From the NCBI RefSeq assembly GCF_014306105.1, contig NZ_JACRVF010000001.1, forward strand, positions 496,001 to 560,000: a stretch of DNA of 64,000 nucleotides, written 5' to 3'. The position numbers and the translations under genes are program-made. The notes below the pieces were generated by a model. The model saw only the letters and a program-made list of their open reading frames with translations, made no database searches and had not been told where the DNA came from. Positions 28,078 through 37,382 of this stretch are shown piece after piece; within the stretch, counting starts at the first letter, position 1; every line of letters begins with the position of its first letter. Source of the DNA: Pontibacter cellulosilyticus (GTDB lineage: Bacteria > Bacteroidota > Bacteroidia > Cytophagales > Hymenobacteraceae).

Positions 28078-29181
28078 TTAAAAAGTGTATCTGACAGGGT
28101 TTGTGTTAACGTTTGTTAAATAGACTGCAAAATTAGTAAAGTTTTTGGAAATTGTATCATAAAAAATCTCCTTTGTATATACTTCGCTTTCATAGTGCCC
28201 TATGTCAGCGATCATCATGCGGCCTTCTGCGTCAAAAAACTCATGGTACTTCACGTCGCCAGTTACCAGTGCATCAGCCCCTTGACGTAGGGCATCTTTG
28301 ATAAGAAAGCTGCCGGCACCGCCACAAACGGCAACCCGTTTTATATTTTTAGTACCCACTGTTGTATATCGCAGGCCTTGCAGTTCCATCTTCTCTTTGA
28401 GGTAAGCCAGGAACTCTTCTTCGCTTAGGCCCCGCTCTAATTCGCCAATTACCCCAATGCCCACTTCCTGATTCTGGTTTTCGAGGCTGTAAAGATAATG
28501 AGCCACTTCTTCGTATGGGTGCGCCGCTCGTAAAGCAGCCATTATTTTACCTTGCAGGTAGGCCGGAAAAATAACCTCCAACCTGTTTTCCTGCACCTGC
28601 TCTGGCTTACCGGGCTGGCCTATTTTGGGATCAGCGTTCTCAGAAGGCAAGAATCGGCCAGTACCCTGTACCTGAAAACTGCAGTTGCTGTATTCTCCAA
28701 TATTACCGGCACCTGCCTGGTGCAAGGCAGCTAGTACTGCTTCAGTGTTTTCTACAGGTACAAAAGTAACCAGTTGCATCAGGGTTTGCGGTTTGTTTGC
28801 CAATATGCGCTGCTGCTGCAGTTCGAGCCTGTCTGCAATTTTAGTGTTTACACCATTCACCACGCTATCCAGGTTAGTGTGGCTGGCATAGATGGCAATA
28901 TTATTCTGAATGGCCTTGATGATAGTGCGCTCTACATAGTTCTTGCCAGTAAGCGATTTCAGTCCTTTAAATATAATAGGGTGGTGCGCCACGATCAGAT
29001 TACAGCCTTTTGAGATGGCATCCTCTACAACTTCTTCAGTGCAGTCGAGTGAGATCAGAACAGCTCTAACTTCATCCTTAGGGTTGCCTGTAAGCAGGCC
29101 GGCATTGTCGTAACTTTCCTGGTAGCGGAGCGGAGCAAGCTGTTCCAGGTGGTCGGTTACATCTTTTATTATGGTTATCAT
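28078..29181 (-). CDS. Nif3-like dinuclear metal centre hexameric protein
   Basis: The 367-residue protein has the N-terminal DVTDHLEQLAPLRYQESYDN, metal-binding AHHPIIFKGLKSL and the C-terminal DIGHYESEVYTKEI, the Nif3/YbgI signature with His and Glu ligands. A CutA1/PII-like insertion (about residues 130-240, with RLEVIFPAYLQGKIMAALR and AHPYEEVAHYLY) makes the protein longer than E. coli YbgI. It probably acts as a GTP-cyclohydrolase-like or general metal-dependent hydrolase, but the substrate is uncertain. The zinc-ribbon gene follows immediately. Confidence 0.92.
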   Translation of the reverse strand: MITIIKDVTDHLEQLAPLRYQESYDNAGLLTGNPKDEVRAVLISLDCTEEVVEDAISKGCNLIVAHHPIIFKGLKSLTGKNYVERTIIKAIQNNIAIYASHTNLDSVVNGVNTKIADRLELQQQRILANKPQTLMQLVTFVPVENTEAVLAALHQAGAGNIGEYSNCSFQVQGTGRFLPSENADPKIGQPGKPEQVQENRLEVIFPAYLQGKIMAALRAAHPYEEVAHYLYSLENQNQEVGIGVIGELERGLSEEEFLAYLKEKMELQGLRYTTVGTKNIKRVAVCGGAGSFLIKDALRQGADALVTGDVKYHEFFDAEGRMMIADIGHYESEVYTKEIFYDTISKNFTNFAVYLTNVNTNPVRYTF

Positions 29182-29200
29182 AGTTCTTATTAATTCCTGT

Positions 29201-29235
29201 TTTGGCGTATTGCTTTAAAATTAATTCTAATTTTG
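29201..29235 (+). promoter_or_regulatory. Promoter of lpxK
   Basis: TTTG (29201-29204), 23 bases, then TAATTTTG (29228-29235), a perfect TAnnTTTG. The ATG of lpxK follows at 29252. Confidence 0.55.
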
Positions 29236-29251
29236 CTTTAGCTACAACCCT

Positions 29252-30313
29252 ATGGCAAAATATCTGAAATTACTGCTTTGGCCTTTCTCACTGCTGTATG
29301 GTGGTGTAACAGGCCTCCGCAATATTTTATACAACAAAGGTATACTTAAAAGCACTGCTTACGATATGCCCGTGCTTGCTGTTGGCAACCTAACTGTGGG
29401 TGGCACCGGTAAAACCCCACACGTGGAGTACCTGTTGCGCCTGCTGCACAAGTATAAAATTGCAACGCTAAGCAGAGGCTATAAACGCCAGACCACCGGA
29501 TTTATACTTGCTGATGCCACTTCTACGGCAGCGCAGCTTGGCGATGAACCTTACCAATACCACCTGGACTTTGCAGATGTTGCTGTAGCTGTTTGTGAAA
29601 AAAGGGTAGAGGGAGTAGACAAGCTGAAGGCATCGGTTCAAGACCTTGAAGTAGTAGTGCTTGACGATGCTATGCAGCACCGCGCTATAAGGCCTTCCCT
29701 AATGATTATGCTTACCGACTACGGCAGACCTTTTTTTAGAGATTTTATACTTCCGGCGGGGCTGCTGCGCGAAAGCAGGCAAGGGTCAAAACGTGCCGAT
29801 GTGGTGGTGGTCAGCAAATGCCCTCAAAAGCTTAGCCAAACTGAGAGAGAGAAGTACGTTTCAAATATCAGCAAGTATACTTTGCCGGGCACACCGGTGT
29901 TCTTCTCTACTTTTGATTATGGTAAACCTGTAAGTGTGGGGGTTACAGATCTGGTGTATAAGAACATTGTTTTACTCACCGGAATCGCCAACCCGGAACC
30001 GATGCGGGATTATTTGCAGCAGCAGGGTTATACGATAGTTAAAGCTTATACTTTCCCGGACCACCATACATATGCTACTGATGATTTACTTGAAGTAAAA
30101 GACTTTGTGAGTAAGTATAAAGGCAAAGATATCAGTATTATAACAACCAGCAAAGATGCCGTTAAATTAACCGCTCCAGATCTTGCAACAATAAGTAAAC
30201 AGCTGCCCTTGTTTTACTTGCCGATAGAAGTTTCTTTTCTGGAACACGCCGAAAAATTCAATTCAATAATATCAGAACACGTAAATCAAAAGTTGGCCTT
30301 AAAGCAGATATAG
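29252..30313 (+). CDS. lpxK: Tetraacyldisaccharide 4'-kinase
   Basis: The 353-residue inner-membrane-associated kinase phosphorylates the 4' position of the lipid A precursor disaccharide. The P-loop is VGNLTVGGTGKTPHVEYL (GGTGKT at 50-55), preceded by the N-terminal amphipathic anchor LLWPFSLLYGGVTGLRN. Further motifs are TLSRGYKRQT, GDEPYQYH, VVVLDDAMQHRAI (family usually DDGxQH, here DDAMQH) and TTSKDAVKL. The glycine of DDGxQH is replaced by Ala-Met, a deviation worth checking. The gene carries eight AAGTATA/TATACTT heptamers in 1.06 kb, used both as Ile-Leu (ATA-CTT) and as Lys-Tyr or Tyr-Thr codons. Confidence 0.94.
   Translation: MAKYLKLLLWPFSLLYGGVTGLRNILYNKGILKSTAYDMPVLAVGNLTVGGTGKTPHVEYLLRLLHKYKIATLSRGYKRQTTGFILADATSTAAQLGDEPYQYHLDFADVAVAVCEKRVEGVDKLKASVQDLEVVVLDDAMQHRAIRPSLMIMLTDYGRPFFRDFILPAGLLRESRQGSKRADVVVVSKCPQKLSQTEREKYVSNISKYTLPGTPVFFSTFDYGKPVSVGVTDLVYKNIVLLTGIANPEPMRDYLQQQGYTIVKAYTFPDHHTYATDDLLEVKDFVSKYKGKDISIITTSKDAVKLTAPDLATISKQLPLFYLPIEVSFLEHAEKFNSIISEHVNQKLALKQI
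29341..30116. repeat. Dense cluster of AAGTATA/TATACTT heptamers in lpxK
   Basis: Eight copies lie in about 780 bases, including the palindrome AAGTATACTT at 29873-29882. Both orientations are used and two reading frames (ATA-CTT, Ile-Leu; AAG-TAT and TAT-ACT, Lys-Tyr and Tyr-Thr). This is the clearest example of the window-wide motif. Confidence 0.8.
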
Positions 30314-30388
30314 CTTTTTACTTATACTTTTATCAGGTATAGAAATGGCACAAGCATACTTTTATGCGAAAATCACTAATTTTGAACT

Positions 30389-32290
30389 GTGAAAGTTAAA
30401 TTACTAGCCGGATTCCTCCTCGTTATTTGTCTGTTGGCTGGCCGCAATGCCTCAGCCCAGATCATAGATGATTCTACCAAGGTACTGTACAGCCCAAAAA
30501 CCACGCTTCAGCTATTTGAAAGAGATGTGCTGGAAGGCCTCCTGCAGCGCAGCCGGATCGATACTTCCATTAACAATATGCAGAATGAGCGTTTCTGGTA
30601 TAACGATACAGCTTACTATCAGCATTTGGGTAATGTGGGTACTGCTGCCCAGCCTTTATTTTTCCGGGTGCCACAGAAGCTCGGTGTGCGATTTGGCAAG
30701 AATACGTTTGACCGTTATGCGTACGACCCTCAGACGATAAACTATTACGATACCCGTTCGCCTTATTCGCATTTATACTATGTGCAGGGGCAGCGTGGCG
30801 AGCAGGTGTTCGAAGGTATTTATGCACGCAATATATCTTCCCGCTGGAACGCTGGTGTAGCTTACCGCATACTTTCGGCTAACAAGCAAATAGGAACAAG
30901 TAACCGCCGCGAAGGATTGATTGACAACCAGGCGGTGAAAGCTTTTTCACATTATTCTTCCAAAAACAAAAAATACGATCTGTTCTTCAATTATACTTTT
31001 ATGAAAGTAGAACAGATTGAGACAGGAGGCATACGACCTGTTCCAGACACTGTCCGCTACGAAGATCTGTTTGACTATGAAACAGAAAGTATATGGCTAC
31101 AGCAGGCTGCCACCGAAGAATCCAGAAATGCATTGCACCTCACTAACATCTTTAAACTGGCTGGTGAAAACCTAAAGCTTTACAGCACAACCGATTGGTA
31201 CCGCCAGGCCAATGAATACAGCGACAACTCCTTTACTTTTGACGTTGAAAGTGGTAACCTCCTGTTTTACCCGGATACAATCTATACTAACGTTCGAACG
31301 CATGACAGGAACATCTACACAGAACTGCAAAACCAGTTTGGCTTTACTGGCAACAGCAGCATTTCTTTTTATAAAGCTTATTTAAAGTATCGCCGCGCGA
31401 ACGTTGATTACAGTGTACTGGATTTTGTACGCAACGACACTGTGCGAAGCGAAATCAGAAGAGGAGACGAGGCAACCTTTAACCAATTGTTTGTGGGAGG
31501 GCAGCTGCGCTTGTTCTACGAGAACAAAGCTGAGATTCTAGTTGACGGGGAATTCCAGATTTCAAATGATTACCGTGTGAAGGCACAGGGGAAACTGGCA
31601 GGACTTAAAGTTTCGCAGGAGCGTATTTTGCGGGCACCATCGCTTGTGGAGGAATTTATGCTCAGCAACCATTTTGCTTGGGACAACGATAATTTCAACA
31701 GTTCTGTTATTGATAGAACAGAGGTAGGTTATAGCGGCAAACTAGGCGAGAGGCAGTATGTGAAGCTGAGTGGTAATTATACAAACATTAAACGGCACAT
31801 CTTTTTTAACGAACAGGCCGTGCCGGAGCAGCTTAACGGAAACCAGCGGTTCTGGGGAGCAAACATACTGCACCACATAAATTTCGGATCTGTACATTTT
31901 GAGAATTTTGCTGCTTATACCAACACAGATGAGGCAGATAAGATCAGGATACCGGAACTGGTGCTTGATTCGAAGTTGTATTACGAAGGCTTTATTTTCA
32001 AAAAAGCATTGTTCGGACAGTTCGGGGTGCAGGCTTACATGCCTACGAGTTACTTTGCTGATGCCTACATGCCTGTAACGCAACAGTTCTACCTTCAAAA
32101 TAACCTCGAACTAAGGACTTATCCTGTAATTGATGTCTTTGTAAACGCCGACATTAAAACAGTAAATGTATTCCTGAAGATGAGCCACGTAAACGACGAA
32201 CTGTGGGAGCCTGGATACTTTGTAACGCCATACTATCCTGGCATGCGCCGCAGCTTTGTCTTCGGTTTAAAGTGGATGTTCTTTGATTAA
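30389..32290 (+). CDS. Putative outer-membrane porin of Bacteroidota
   Basis: The 633-residue protein begins with a signal peptide (KLLAGFLLVICLLAGRNASAQ) and continues as a long series of amphipathic strands ending in an aromatic residue (PGMRRSFVFGLKWMFFD), the usual mark of a barrel inserted by BAM. The N-terminal part (STKVLYSPKTTLQLFERDVL, LGNVGTAAQPLFFRVPQKLG, YDTRSPYSHLYYVQG) matches the putative-porin family common in this phylum. The start codon is GTG at 30389. A perfect TAATTTTG lies only five bases before it, so the mRNA may be nearly leaderless, or the gene may be read through from lpxK 75 bases upstream. Confidence 0.78.
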   Translation: MKVKLLAGFLLVICLLAGRNASAQIIDDSTKVLYSPKTTLQLFERDVLEGLLQRSRIDTSINNMQNERFWYNDTAYYQHLGNVGTAAQPLFFRVPQKLGVRFGKNTFDRYAYDPQTINYYDTRSPYSHLYYVQGQRGEQVFEGIYARNISSRWNAGVAYRILSANKQIGTSNRREGLIDNQAVKAFSHYSSKNKKYDLFFNYTFMKVEQIETGGIRPVPDTVRYEDLFDYETESIWLQQAATEESRNALHLTNIFKLAGENLKLYSTTDWYRQANEYSDNSFTFDVESGNLLFYPDTIYTNVRTHDRNIYTELQNQFGFTGNSSISFYKAYLKYRRANVDYSVLDFVRNDTVRSEIRRGDEATFNQLFVGGQLRLFYENKAEILVDGEFQISNDYRVKAQGKLAGLKVSQERILRAPSLVEEFMLSNHFAWDNDNFNSSVIDRTEVGYSGKLGERQYVKLSGNYTNIKRHIFFNEQAVPEQLNGNQRFWGANILHHINFGSVHFENFAAYTNTDEADKIRIPELVLDSKLYYEGFIFKKALFGQFGVQAYMPTSYFADAYMPVTQQFYLQNNLELRTYPVIDVFVNADIKTVNVFLKMSHVNDELWEPGYFVTPYYPGMRRSFVFGLKWMFFD

Positions 32291-32297
32291 AATACTT

Positions 32298-32906
32298 ATG
32301 TCTGAATTACAGCCAAACAAGACCATACTTCGCCTTGAACTCCCGACTGATCCACGTTGGGTGAACATTGCCGAAAAAAACATAGAAGAAATACTGGTAG
32401 ATCATGCTTACTGCGAGCAAAAAGCCGCCACTTCAGCTATATCGCTTATTGTTAAGTACCCTGATAAAACTAGGCTTGTAGAAGAGTTGACAGACCTGGT
32501 AGCTGAAGAATGGAGTCATTTTGAGCGTGTACTGGAGCAACTAAAAAAACGAGGCTATGGCCTGGGTCGCAACCGGCCTGATGAATATGTAGTGCAGCTG
32601 AGTAAACACATCCGGAAAGGAGACAAGCGTGAACGCCAGTTAATGGATCACCTCCTGGTTAATGCATTGATTGAAGCACGTAGTTGTGAACGTTTTAAAT
32701 TGCTCTGGAAGAACATACAGGACGAAGAGCTTCAGAAATTCTACTACGAACTAATGGTTTCAGAAGCAGGCCACTATGTTAGCTTTGTTAAACTAGCCAA
32801 AGAATACATGCCAGCCGATATAGTGGATGCCCGTTTTAAAGAGCTGCTGCAAATAGAATCAGAAATTATCCGAAACCTGGAGCCCCGCCCAGACAGAATG
32901 CATTAA
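32298..32906 (+). CDS. miaE: tRNA-(ms2io6A37)-hydroxylase MiaE
   Basis: The non-haem diiron monooxygenase hydroxylates the isopentenyl side chain of ms2i6A37. The predicted protein from the ATG at 32298 is about 202 residues; the frame also opens from a TTG at 32283, which is less likely. Diiron ligands are seen in ILVDHAYCEQKAATSA, AEEWSHFERVLEQL (ExxH), ALIEARSCERFKLL and VSEAGHYVSFVKLA (ExxH). The pathway needs MiaA and MiaB; miaB is in this window at 22896-24329. It follows the porin gene with a gap of seven bases. Confidence 0.9.
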   Translation: MSELQPNKTILRLELPTDPRWVNIAEKNIEEILVDHAYCEQKAATSAISLIVKYPDKTRLVEELTDLVAEEWSHFERVLEQLKKRGYGLGRNRPDEYVVQLSKHIRKGDKRERQLMDHLLVNALIEARSCERFKLLWKNIQDEELQKFYYELMVSEAGHYVSFVKLAKEYMPADIVDARFKELLQIESEIIRNLEPRPDRMH

Positions 32907-32910
32907 TTTA

Positions 32911-32970
32911 GTTCTGAGTTATGAGTTACGAGTGTTACTAATAACTCGGAACTCATAACTCATAACTCTT
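32911..32970. repeat. Intergenic hairpin of GAGTTAT repeats between convergent genes
   Basis: GAGTTATGAGTT (32916-32927) and AACTCATAACTC (32950-32961) are perfect inverted copies; inside them CGAGT and ACTCG also pair. Each arm is a tandem of 7-base GAGTTAN units. It may act as a transcript end for both genes, though the T tract is poor. Confidence 0.6.
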
Positions 32971-32975
32971 ATCTT

Positions 32976-34286
32976 TTAGGTCTTCTGTTTCTTTTTCTTA
33001 GCTGCCGGAAACAGGATGTTGTTAAGTATAAGCCTATAACCCGGTGAGTTAGGGTGCAAGGCGAGGTCAGTTGGATCTTCGCCAACAAGGTGTTGGTAGT
33101 CTTCAGGGTCGTGGCCGCCATAGAAGGTCCAGGTTCCTTTGGCATAAGTACCGTGCATATAGCGGATCTCACCTAGCTCTTTGTTCTCGCCCATAACCAC
33201 CACCTCAGGCTTTATCAGGCTTTTTCTGAAGGCAGTTGTCTGGCCCATAAATCCTTTGATGGTCTTCGCATGGTTTTGCGTTAGCATGGTAGGAATGGGA
33301 TCCCATTTGGCTGAGAAAGTGAACAGCTGGAAATAATCGTTTGCTTCATTTACAGGGCGTTCCTGTGGCTGCATATCGATGTTGGAGTACTCATACTCGA
33401 GCGGGTTTCTGGATATCCTGAAGTCTTTGAATGCAAAGGTTTTAGCGTAGTCTAGTTTACTTTGTGCATTAGGGTCAGCTGCGTCACCATCGAACATTGC
33501 TTCTACTATATCCACGCCTTCTGCGGCCAGTGCAATATCATAGGTGTCGGTGGCAGAGCACATGGCAAAAAGAAAGCCGCCACCGGCACAAAACTCTTTT
33601 ATTTTGTTTACCACTGCCATTTTTAAATGCGAAACCTTCTTAAAGCCTAGCTTAGTGGCAGATTCTTCGGCCTCGCGCTGTTGCTCCTGGTACCAGGGGT
33701 AGTGTCGGTAACTGGCATAAAATTTACCGTACTGCCCTGTAAAATCTTCGTGGTGCAGGTGCAGCCAATCATACTTCGGCAGGTCTCCTTTTACAATTTC
33801 TTCGTCGTAAATAATGTCATAAGGAATCTCGGCATAGGTTAGCACCAGCGTCACGGCATCGTCCCATGGCATTTTAGATTTGGGAGTATACACCGCCACT
33901 TTCGGCACTTTCTCCAGCTTCATGATGTCCATGTTGGCGTCTGGATTGCTGATCTCGGTGAGGATACCGTTGTATTGTGCATCCGAGATAACACTGTAGG
34001 TGATGCCCCGCACAACCAGCTCGTTTTCCAACTGTGGTCCGTGGGTAAACGCAAAGCTGCCGCCTCTGTAATTGAGTAGCCAATCTACCGGTACATTCTT
34101 GCTGAGCACCCAATAAGCTGCACCGTAAGACTTCAGATGGTCCTTCTGCGACTCATCCATAGGCACCAGGATGGTGCTGGCAAAGGATGAGAATGCACTC
34201 AATAACAGGGTGAAGAAAAGCAGTGTGGTACGGAAAAACATCAGGTTCGTCTTTAAAATATTATCAAATGTATAAAATTGACTCAT
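32976..34286 (-). CDS. Exported protein related to Bacteroidota proteins labelled asparagine synthetase B
   Basis: The 436-residue frame has a signal peptide, best from Met16 (34241; MFFRTTLLFFTLLLSAFSSF). The mature protein has PMDESQKDHLKSYGAAYWVL, VDWLLNYRGGSFAF, VPKVAVYTPKSKMPWDDAVT, KYDWLHLHHEDFTGQYG, CAGGGFLFAMCSATDTYDIA and GTWTFYGGHDPEDYQHLVG. No asparagine-synthetase motif (N-terminal Cys nucleophile, PP-loop SGGxDS) is present, so that database label is misleading. The CAGGGFLFAMC loop recalls the nucleophile region of class-I glutamine-amidotransferase-like folds. The function is unknown. Confidence 0.7.
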   Translation of the reverse strand: MSQFYTFDNILKTNLMFFRTTLLFFTLLLSAFSSFASTILVPMDESQKDHLKSYGAAYWVLSKNVPVDWLLNYRGGSFAFTHGPQLENELVVRGITYSVISDAQYNGILTEISNPDANMDIMKLEKVPKVAVYTPKSKMPWDDAVTLVLTYAEIPYDIIYDEEIVKGDLPKYDWLHLHHEDFTGQYGKFYASYRHYPWYQEQQREAEESATKLGFKKVSHLKMAVVNKIKEFCAGGGFLFAMCSATDTYDIALAAEGVDIVEAMFDGDAADPNAQSKLDYAKTFAFKDFRISRNPLEYEYSNIDMQPQERPVNEANDYFQLFTFSAKWDPIPTMLTQNHAKTIKGFMGQTTAFRKSLIKPEVVVMGENKELGEIRYMHGTYAKGTWTFYGGHDPEDYQHLVGEDPTDLALHPNSPGYRLILNNILFPAAKKKKQKT

Positions 34287-34379
34287 TTTTAAAAGAAAGC
34301 AGTTAACTTAGAAGCTGAGCAGCTGTTTTATACTTAACGCAAAAAAGGTAAAAAGCGCACAAAAATCTTTCACTGTCGG

Positions 34380-35609
34380 ATGAATCTGCTAGAAAATATA
34401 CGCGAAGGTCTACGAGCCATACAAGGCAACTTGCTTAGAACCATACTTACCGGACTTATTGTGTCTATTGGCATCATGTCTTTGGTAGGTATCTTAACGG
34501 CAGTGGATAGTATGAAACACTCATTAACCCAAACGTTTTCAAATCTGGGAGCAAACTCCTTTGACATACGCAGAAAAGGGTTTAACAATCAGGGTGGAAA
34601 GGATCGTGTGTATCCTAATATCTCTTACGTGCAGGCCATGCAGTACAAAGACATGATGTCTAACAACGCCAAAGTAAGTTTATCAGCTAATATTTCGGGG
34701 GCAACTGTTGTAAAGAACGAAATAGAAAAAACGAATCCAAACATTAATGTGATCGGTGGAGATGAGTATTACGTGGAGGCTCAAAATCTGATACTGCAAG
34801 CGGGTAGGGGATTCTCTAGTTTCGAACACGAATATGGCTCCAATGTAGCTATAATCGGCAGTGAAGTTAAAGATAAGCTGTTTAAGAAAAGAAGTGCTAT
34901 AGGCCAGTATATAACTATGCTTGGCCGAAAGTTTAAAGTAGTAGGCCAGCTTGAGTCTAAGGGCAGCAGTATGGGCGGAGGTAGTGATCGTAGAATTATT
35001 GTCCCACTCGAAACCGGCCGCCAGATACCACTTGTGGGTGGCGCAGAACTCACGTATGCCATCAAAACGGTTATACCTAAGCCGGAAGAACTTGATTACG
35101 TAATGGGAGAGGCAACAGGTATTATGCGCAGTGTTCGCCAGGACCCTTTAGGCCAGGAGGAATCTTTTGAAATAAGACGCAGCGACTCACTACTGCAGAG
35201 CCTGAACGAAATATCTGGCTACCTGAAAGCCGGCGGCTTTATTATAGGCTTTATTACGTTGTTGGGAGCCTCTGTTGGCCTGATGAACATTATGATGGTA
35301 TCGGTGAACGAGCGTACCCGGGAGATAGGCGTAAGGAAAGCTTTGGGTGCTACTGCCAAGCAAATACGCCAGCAATTCTTGATCGAGGCTATCGTTATCT
35401 GTATACTTGGTGGACTAGTGGGTATATTTTTAGGTATACTAATGGGTAACGGAATTGCCTCTTTAATTGGAGAGGGTGGTTTTATTGTGCCATGGCTTTG
35501 GGTAATAGTGGGCCTTACTATTTGCGTAGGTGTTGGGGTGATATCAGGCTACTACCCAGCGTTTAAAGCCTCTAAGCTAGATCCAATAGAATCATTGCGT
35601 TACGAGTAG
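34380..35609 (+). CDS. MacB-like ABC transporter permease
   Basis: The 409-residue protein has the MacB topology. An N-terminal helix ([20 protein letters not shown], residues about 19-38) is followed by a periplasmic MacB-PCD domain (residues about 60-280, with [21 protein letters not shown]). The FtsX-type bundle then has [40 protein letters not shown] and helices to the end ([25 protein letters not shown] tail, seen as [19 protein letters not shown]). The ATP-binding subunit is not adjacent. It probably couples an ATPase to movement of a lipoprotein or an exported peptide. Confidence 0.9.
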   Translation: MNLLENIREGLRAIQGNLLRTILTGLIVSIGIMSLVGILTAVDSMKHSLTQTFSNLGANSFDIRRKGFNNQGGKDRVYPNISYVQAMQYKDMMSNNAKVSLSANISGATVVKNEIEKTNPNINVIGGDEYYVEAQNLILQAGRGFSSFEHEYGSNVAIIGSEVKDKLFKKRSAIGQYITMLGRKFKVVGQLESKGSSMGGGSDRRIIVPLETGRQIPLVGGAELTYAIKTVIPKPEELDYVMGEATGIMRSVRQDPLGQEESFEIRRSDSLLQSLNEISGYLKAGGFIIGFITLLGASVGLMNIMMVSVNERTREIGVRKALGATAKQIRQQFLIEAIVICILGGLVGIFLGILMGNGIASLIGEGGFIVPWLWVIVGLTICVGVGVISGYYPAFKASKLDPIESLRYE

Positions 35610-35628
35610 GAGATTAGGGTATACTTGC

Positions 35629-36081
35629 TTATTGCTCAATTAAGGTTTTGCTACGCCATGCATTATAGCTCATCTCAAATCTGGTTTCGTCAGATCCGTT
35701 AAGTCCGGTTTCTTCCCAGCCTTGCCTGCGGTAAAATTCTTCAGCTCTGGTGTTAAAGCCTGTCCCTAACCAGATGGTGGCTGTCGTCTGGCTGAAGTAC
35801 CAGTTAAGCATGATGTTTTGCAGTTGTTTGCCGATGCCGTTCCCTTCGTGTTCTGGTTTAAGGAACAGTGCCCATACATTACATTCCTGCAGATCTGCTA
35901 TGGCAAAGCCCACAATTTCACCATCAATCTCACAAACCCAGCCTTTGCCACGTTTAGTTAAATAATCCTCACAATGCTGATCAGTCACTAAAGTAGGATC
36001 CGAAAGTATGTTTTCTCTAACTGAGTGCCGGACTTTTTGAATCTGTGGTATATCGGAAACTGTTGCTTCTCTGAAGGTCAT
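35629..36081 (-). CDS. GNAT family N-acetyltransferase
   Basis: The 150-residue protein has the acetyl-CoA-binding motif A FLKPEHEGNGIGKQLQ (PxxxGxGIG) and motif B FNTRAEEFYRRQGWEETG. The N-terminal FREATVSDIPQIQKVRHSV is typical of GNAT proteins acting on small molecules. The acceptor is unknown. It is a single-gene unit convergent with the permease gene (19-base gap). Confidence 0.87.
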   Translation of the reverse strand: MTFREATVSDIPQIQKVRHSVRENILSDPTLVTDQHCEDYLTKRGKGWVCEIDGEIVGFAIADLQECNVWALFLKPEHEGNGIGKQLQNIMLNWYFSQTTATIWLGTGFNTRAEEFYRRQGWEETGLNGSDETRFEMSYNAWRSKTLIEQ

Positions 36082-36223
36082 ATAAATTTGGTATTTGGCT
36101 ACTTGTTCCAGTACTGCTTGTCACTTCACTTTAGTGCGCTTAGAGCAAAATTATGAAGCGTTATGGATAAACTTTATAAACTTACTGCATTTTTATTCAA
36201 TCCTCAGTTTTAAATATACCTAT

Positions 36224-37147
36224 CTATTGCTTCTTCTGTGTGTCTATTTGTAGAAACCTTGCAGCATTGTTGTATAGAATATCTCTTTTTTGTTCCTCTG
36301 TCAAAAAATCGGCGTCTTCAATGGTCTGAATCCCTTTTTCAATCATCTCCGGCCAGCGCATCTGATCGGAGCCGAACATTATCCGCTTACCCAGTCCGGC
36401 GCTTATAAGTGCTTTTAAGTAACTATAAAATGCACTTCTCGGAATCACCCAGGTAATAGTGGATACATCGCCATAAAGTTGCGGGTACTGATACATCATT
36501 GCTATCATTTCATCGAGATAGGGATATCCGGAATTTTCTACATAAAGCCTGAGTTTTGGATGTCGAACCAACACATCTTCCAATAAAAGCGGGCTGCCGT
36601 AAGCTGAACGAAAAGACGGAAGGTAGGGCCCAATGCCTGCTGTGTGAATGAGTGTAGGGACGTTAAGTTCTTCGGCAAGGGCAAAGTAAGGTTCAAGTTT
36701 CGGGTCGTTTGGCGCGATGCCACTTAGTTGTGTAGCTATTTCTCCCATGCCGCCATAAAAGCCTTCTGCGTATTTCTTTCTAAGGTCTTCTGCTTTGGGT
36801 TGTCCAGGTTGGAAGATAAATGGAGCGGCAATAAAACGATCCGGATCCGCTTTGATCCATTTCGCAATGATTGCGGGGTCAAGGCCACTCAGATGGGCCC
36901 TGACGATATTGTAGCGATCCATGATCTCTAATGTTTTTCTTAACGTTTCATCATGGCTCGCAGTAGCACCACCTGTACCTTCACATGGTTCCGGCCTGCA
37001 GAGAGCAGGTTCTCCTTCATTAATCTTGTAAGGTGGCAGGTCGGCATGCAGGTGCATGTCGATTATGGGTGGCCGTTTCTGACCATACAAAGCGCTGGTA
37101 AACTGACTTAGAAAAAGAAAAAGGTAAAGGATACTGAGCGTTTTCAT
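36224..37147 (-). CDS. Exported amidohydrolase-family metal-dependent hydrolase
   Basis: The 307-residue protein starts with a signal peptide (MKTLSILYLFLFLSQFTSAL). The mature TIM-barrel part has IIDMHLHADLPPY (HxH metal site), VPTLIHTAGIGPY, LYVENSGYPYLDEMIAMM and IMFGSDQMRWPEMI (the late Asp ligand). The end is the helix FLTEEQKRDILYNNAARFLQ. These fit amidohydrolase_2/TatD-related decarboxylases and hydrolases (PF04909). The substrate and whether it acts in the periplasm cannot be told. Confidence 0.85.
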   Translation of the reverse strand: MKTLSILYLFLFLSQFTSALYGQKRPPIIDMHLHADLPPYKINEGEPALCRPEPCEGTGGATASHDETLRKTLEIMDRYNIVRAHLSGLDPAIIAKWIKADPDRFIAAPFIFQPGQPKAEDLRKKYAEGFYGGMGEIATQLSGIAPNDPKLEPYFALAEELNVPTLIHTAGIGPYLPSFRSAYGSPLLLEDVLVRHPKLRLYVENSGYPYLDEMIAMMYQYPQLYGDVSTITWVIPRSAFYSYLKALISAGLGKRIMFGSDQMRWPEMIEKGIQTIEDADFLTEEQKRDILYNNAARFLQIDTQKKQ

Positions 37148-37337
37148 AATAATGTATTTAAGTATAAACTCAATGAGTTATTCAGTTTTGCTCAATTATT
37201 GGCCTACATAAATGCAAATCCCGGTTACCACACTTTAATAATGTTTACGGTAGTTGTTTGATTTTTTGGTAAAAACTTATGGTTAAAGCACTACTGCGTG
37301 ATACCTACATCAGTTATGAAAAATCATTATATAAAAA

Positions 37338-37363
37338 AAAGGCGAACCTAATGGCTCGCCTTT
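37338..37363 (-). terminator. Intrinsic terminator after the ompH-like gene
   Basis: AAAGGCGA and TCGCCTTT pair around a 10-base loop. On the minus strand the stem ends in a run of T, 20 bases after the stop codon. Confidence 0.8.
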
Positions 37364-37382
37364 CTGGTATAGCTATTGCTTA

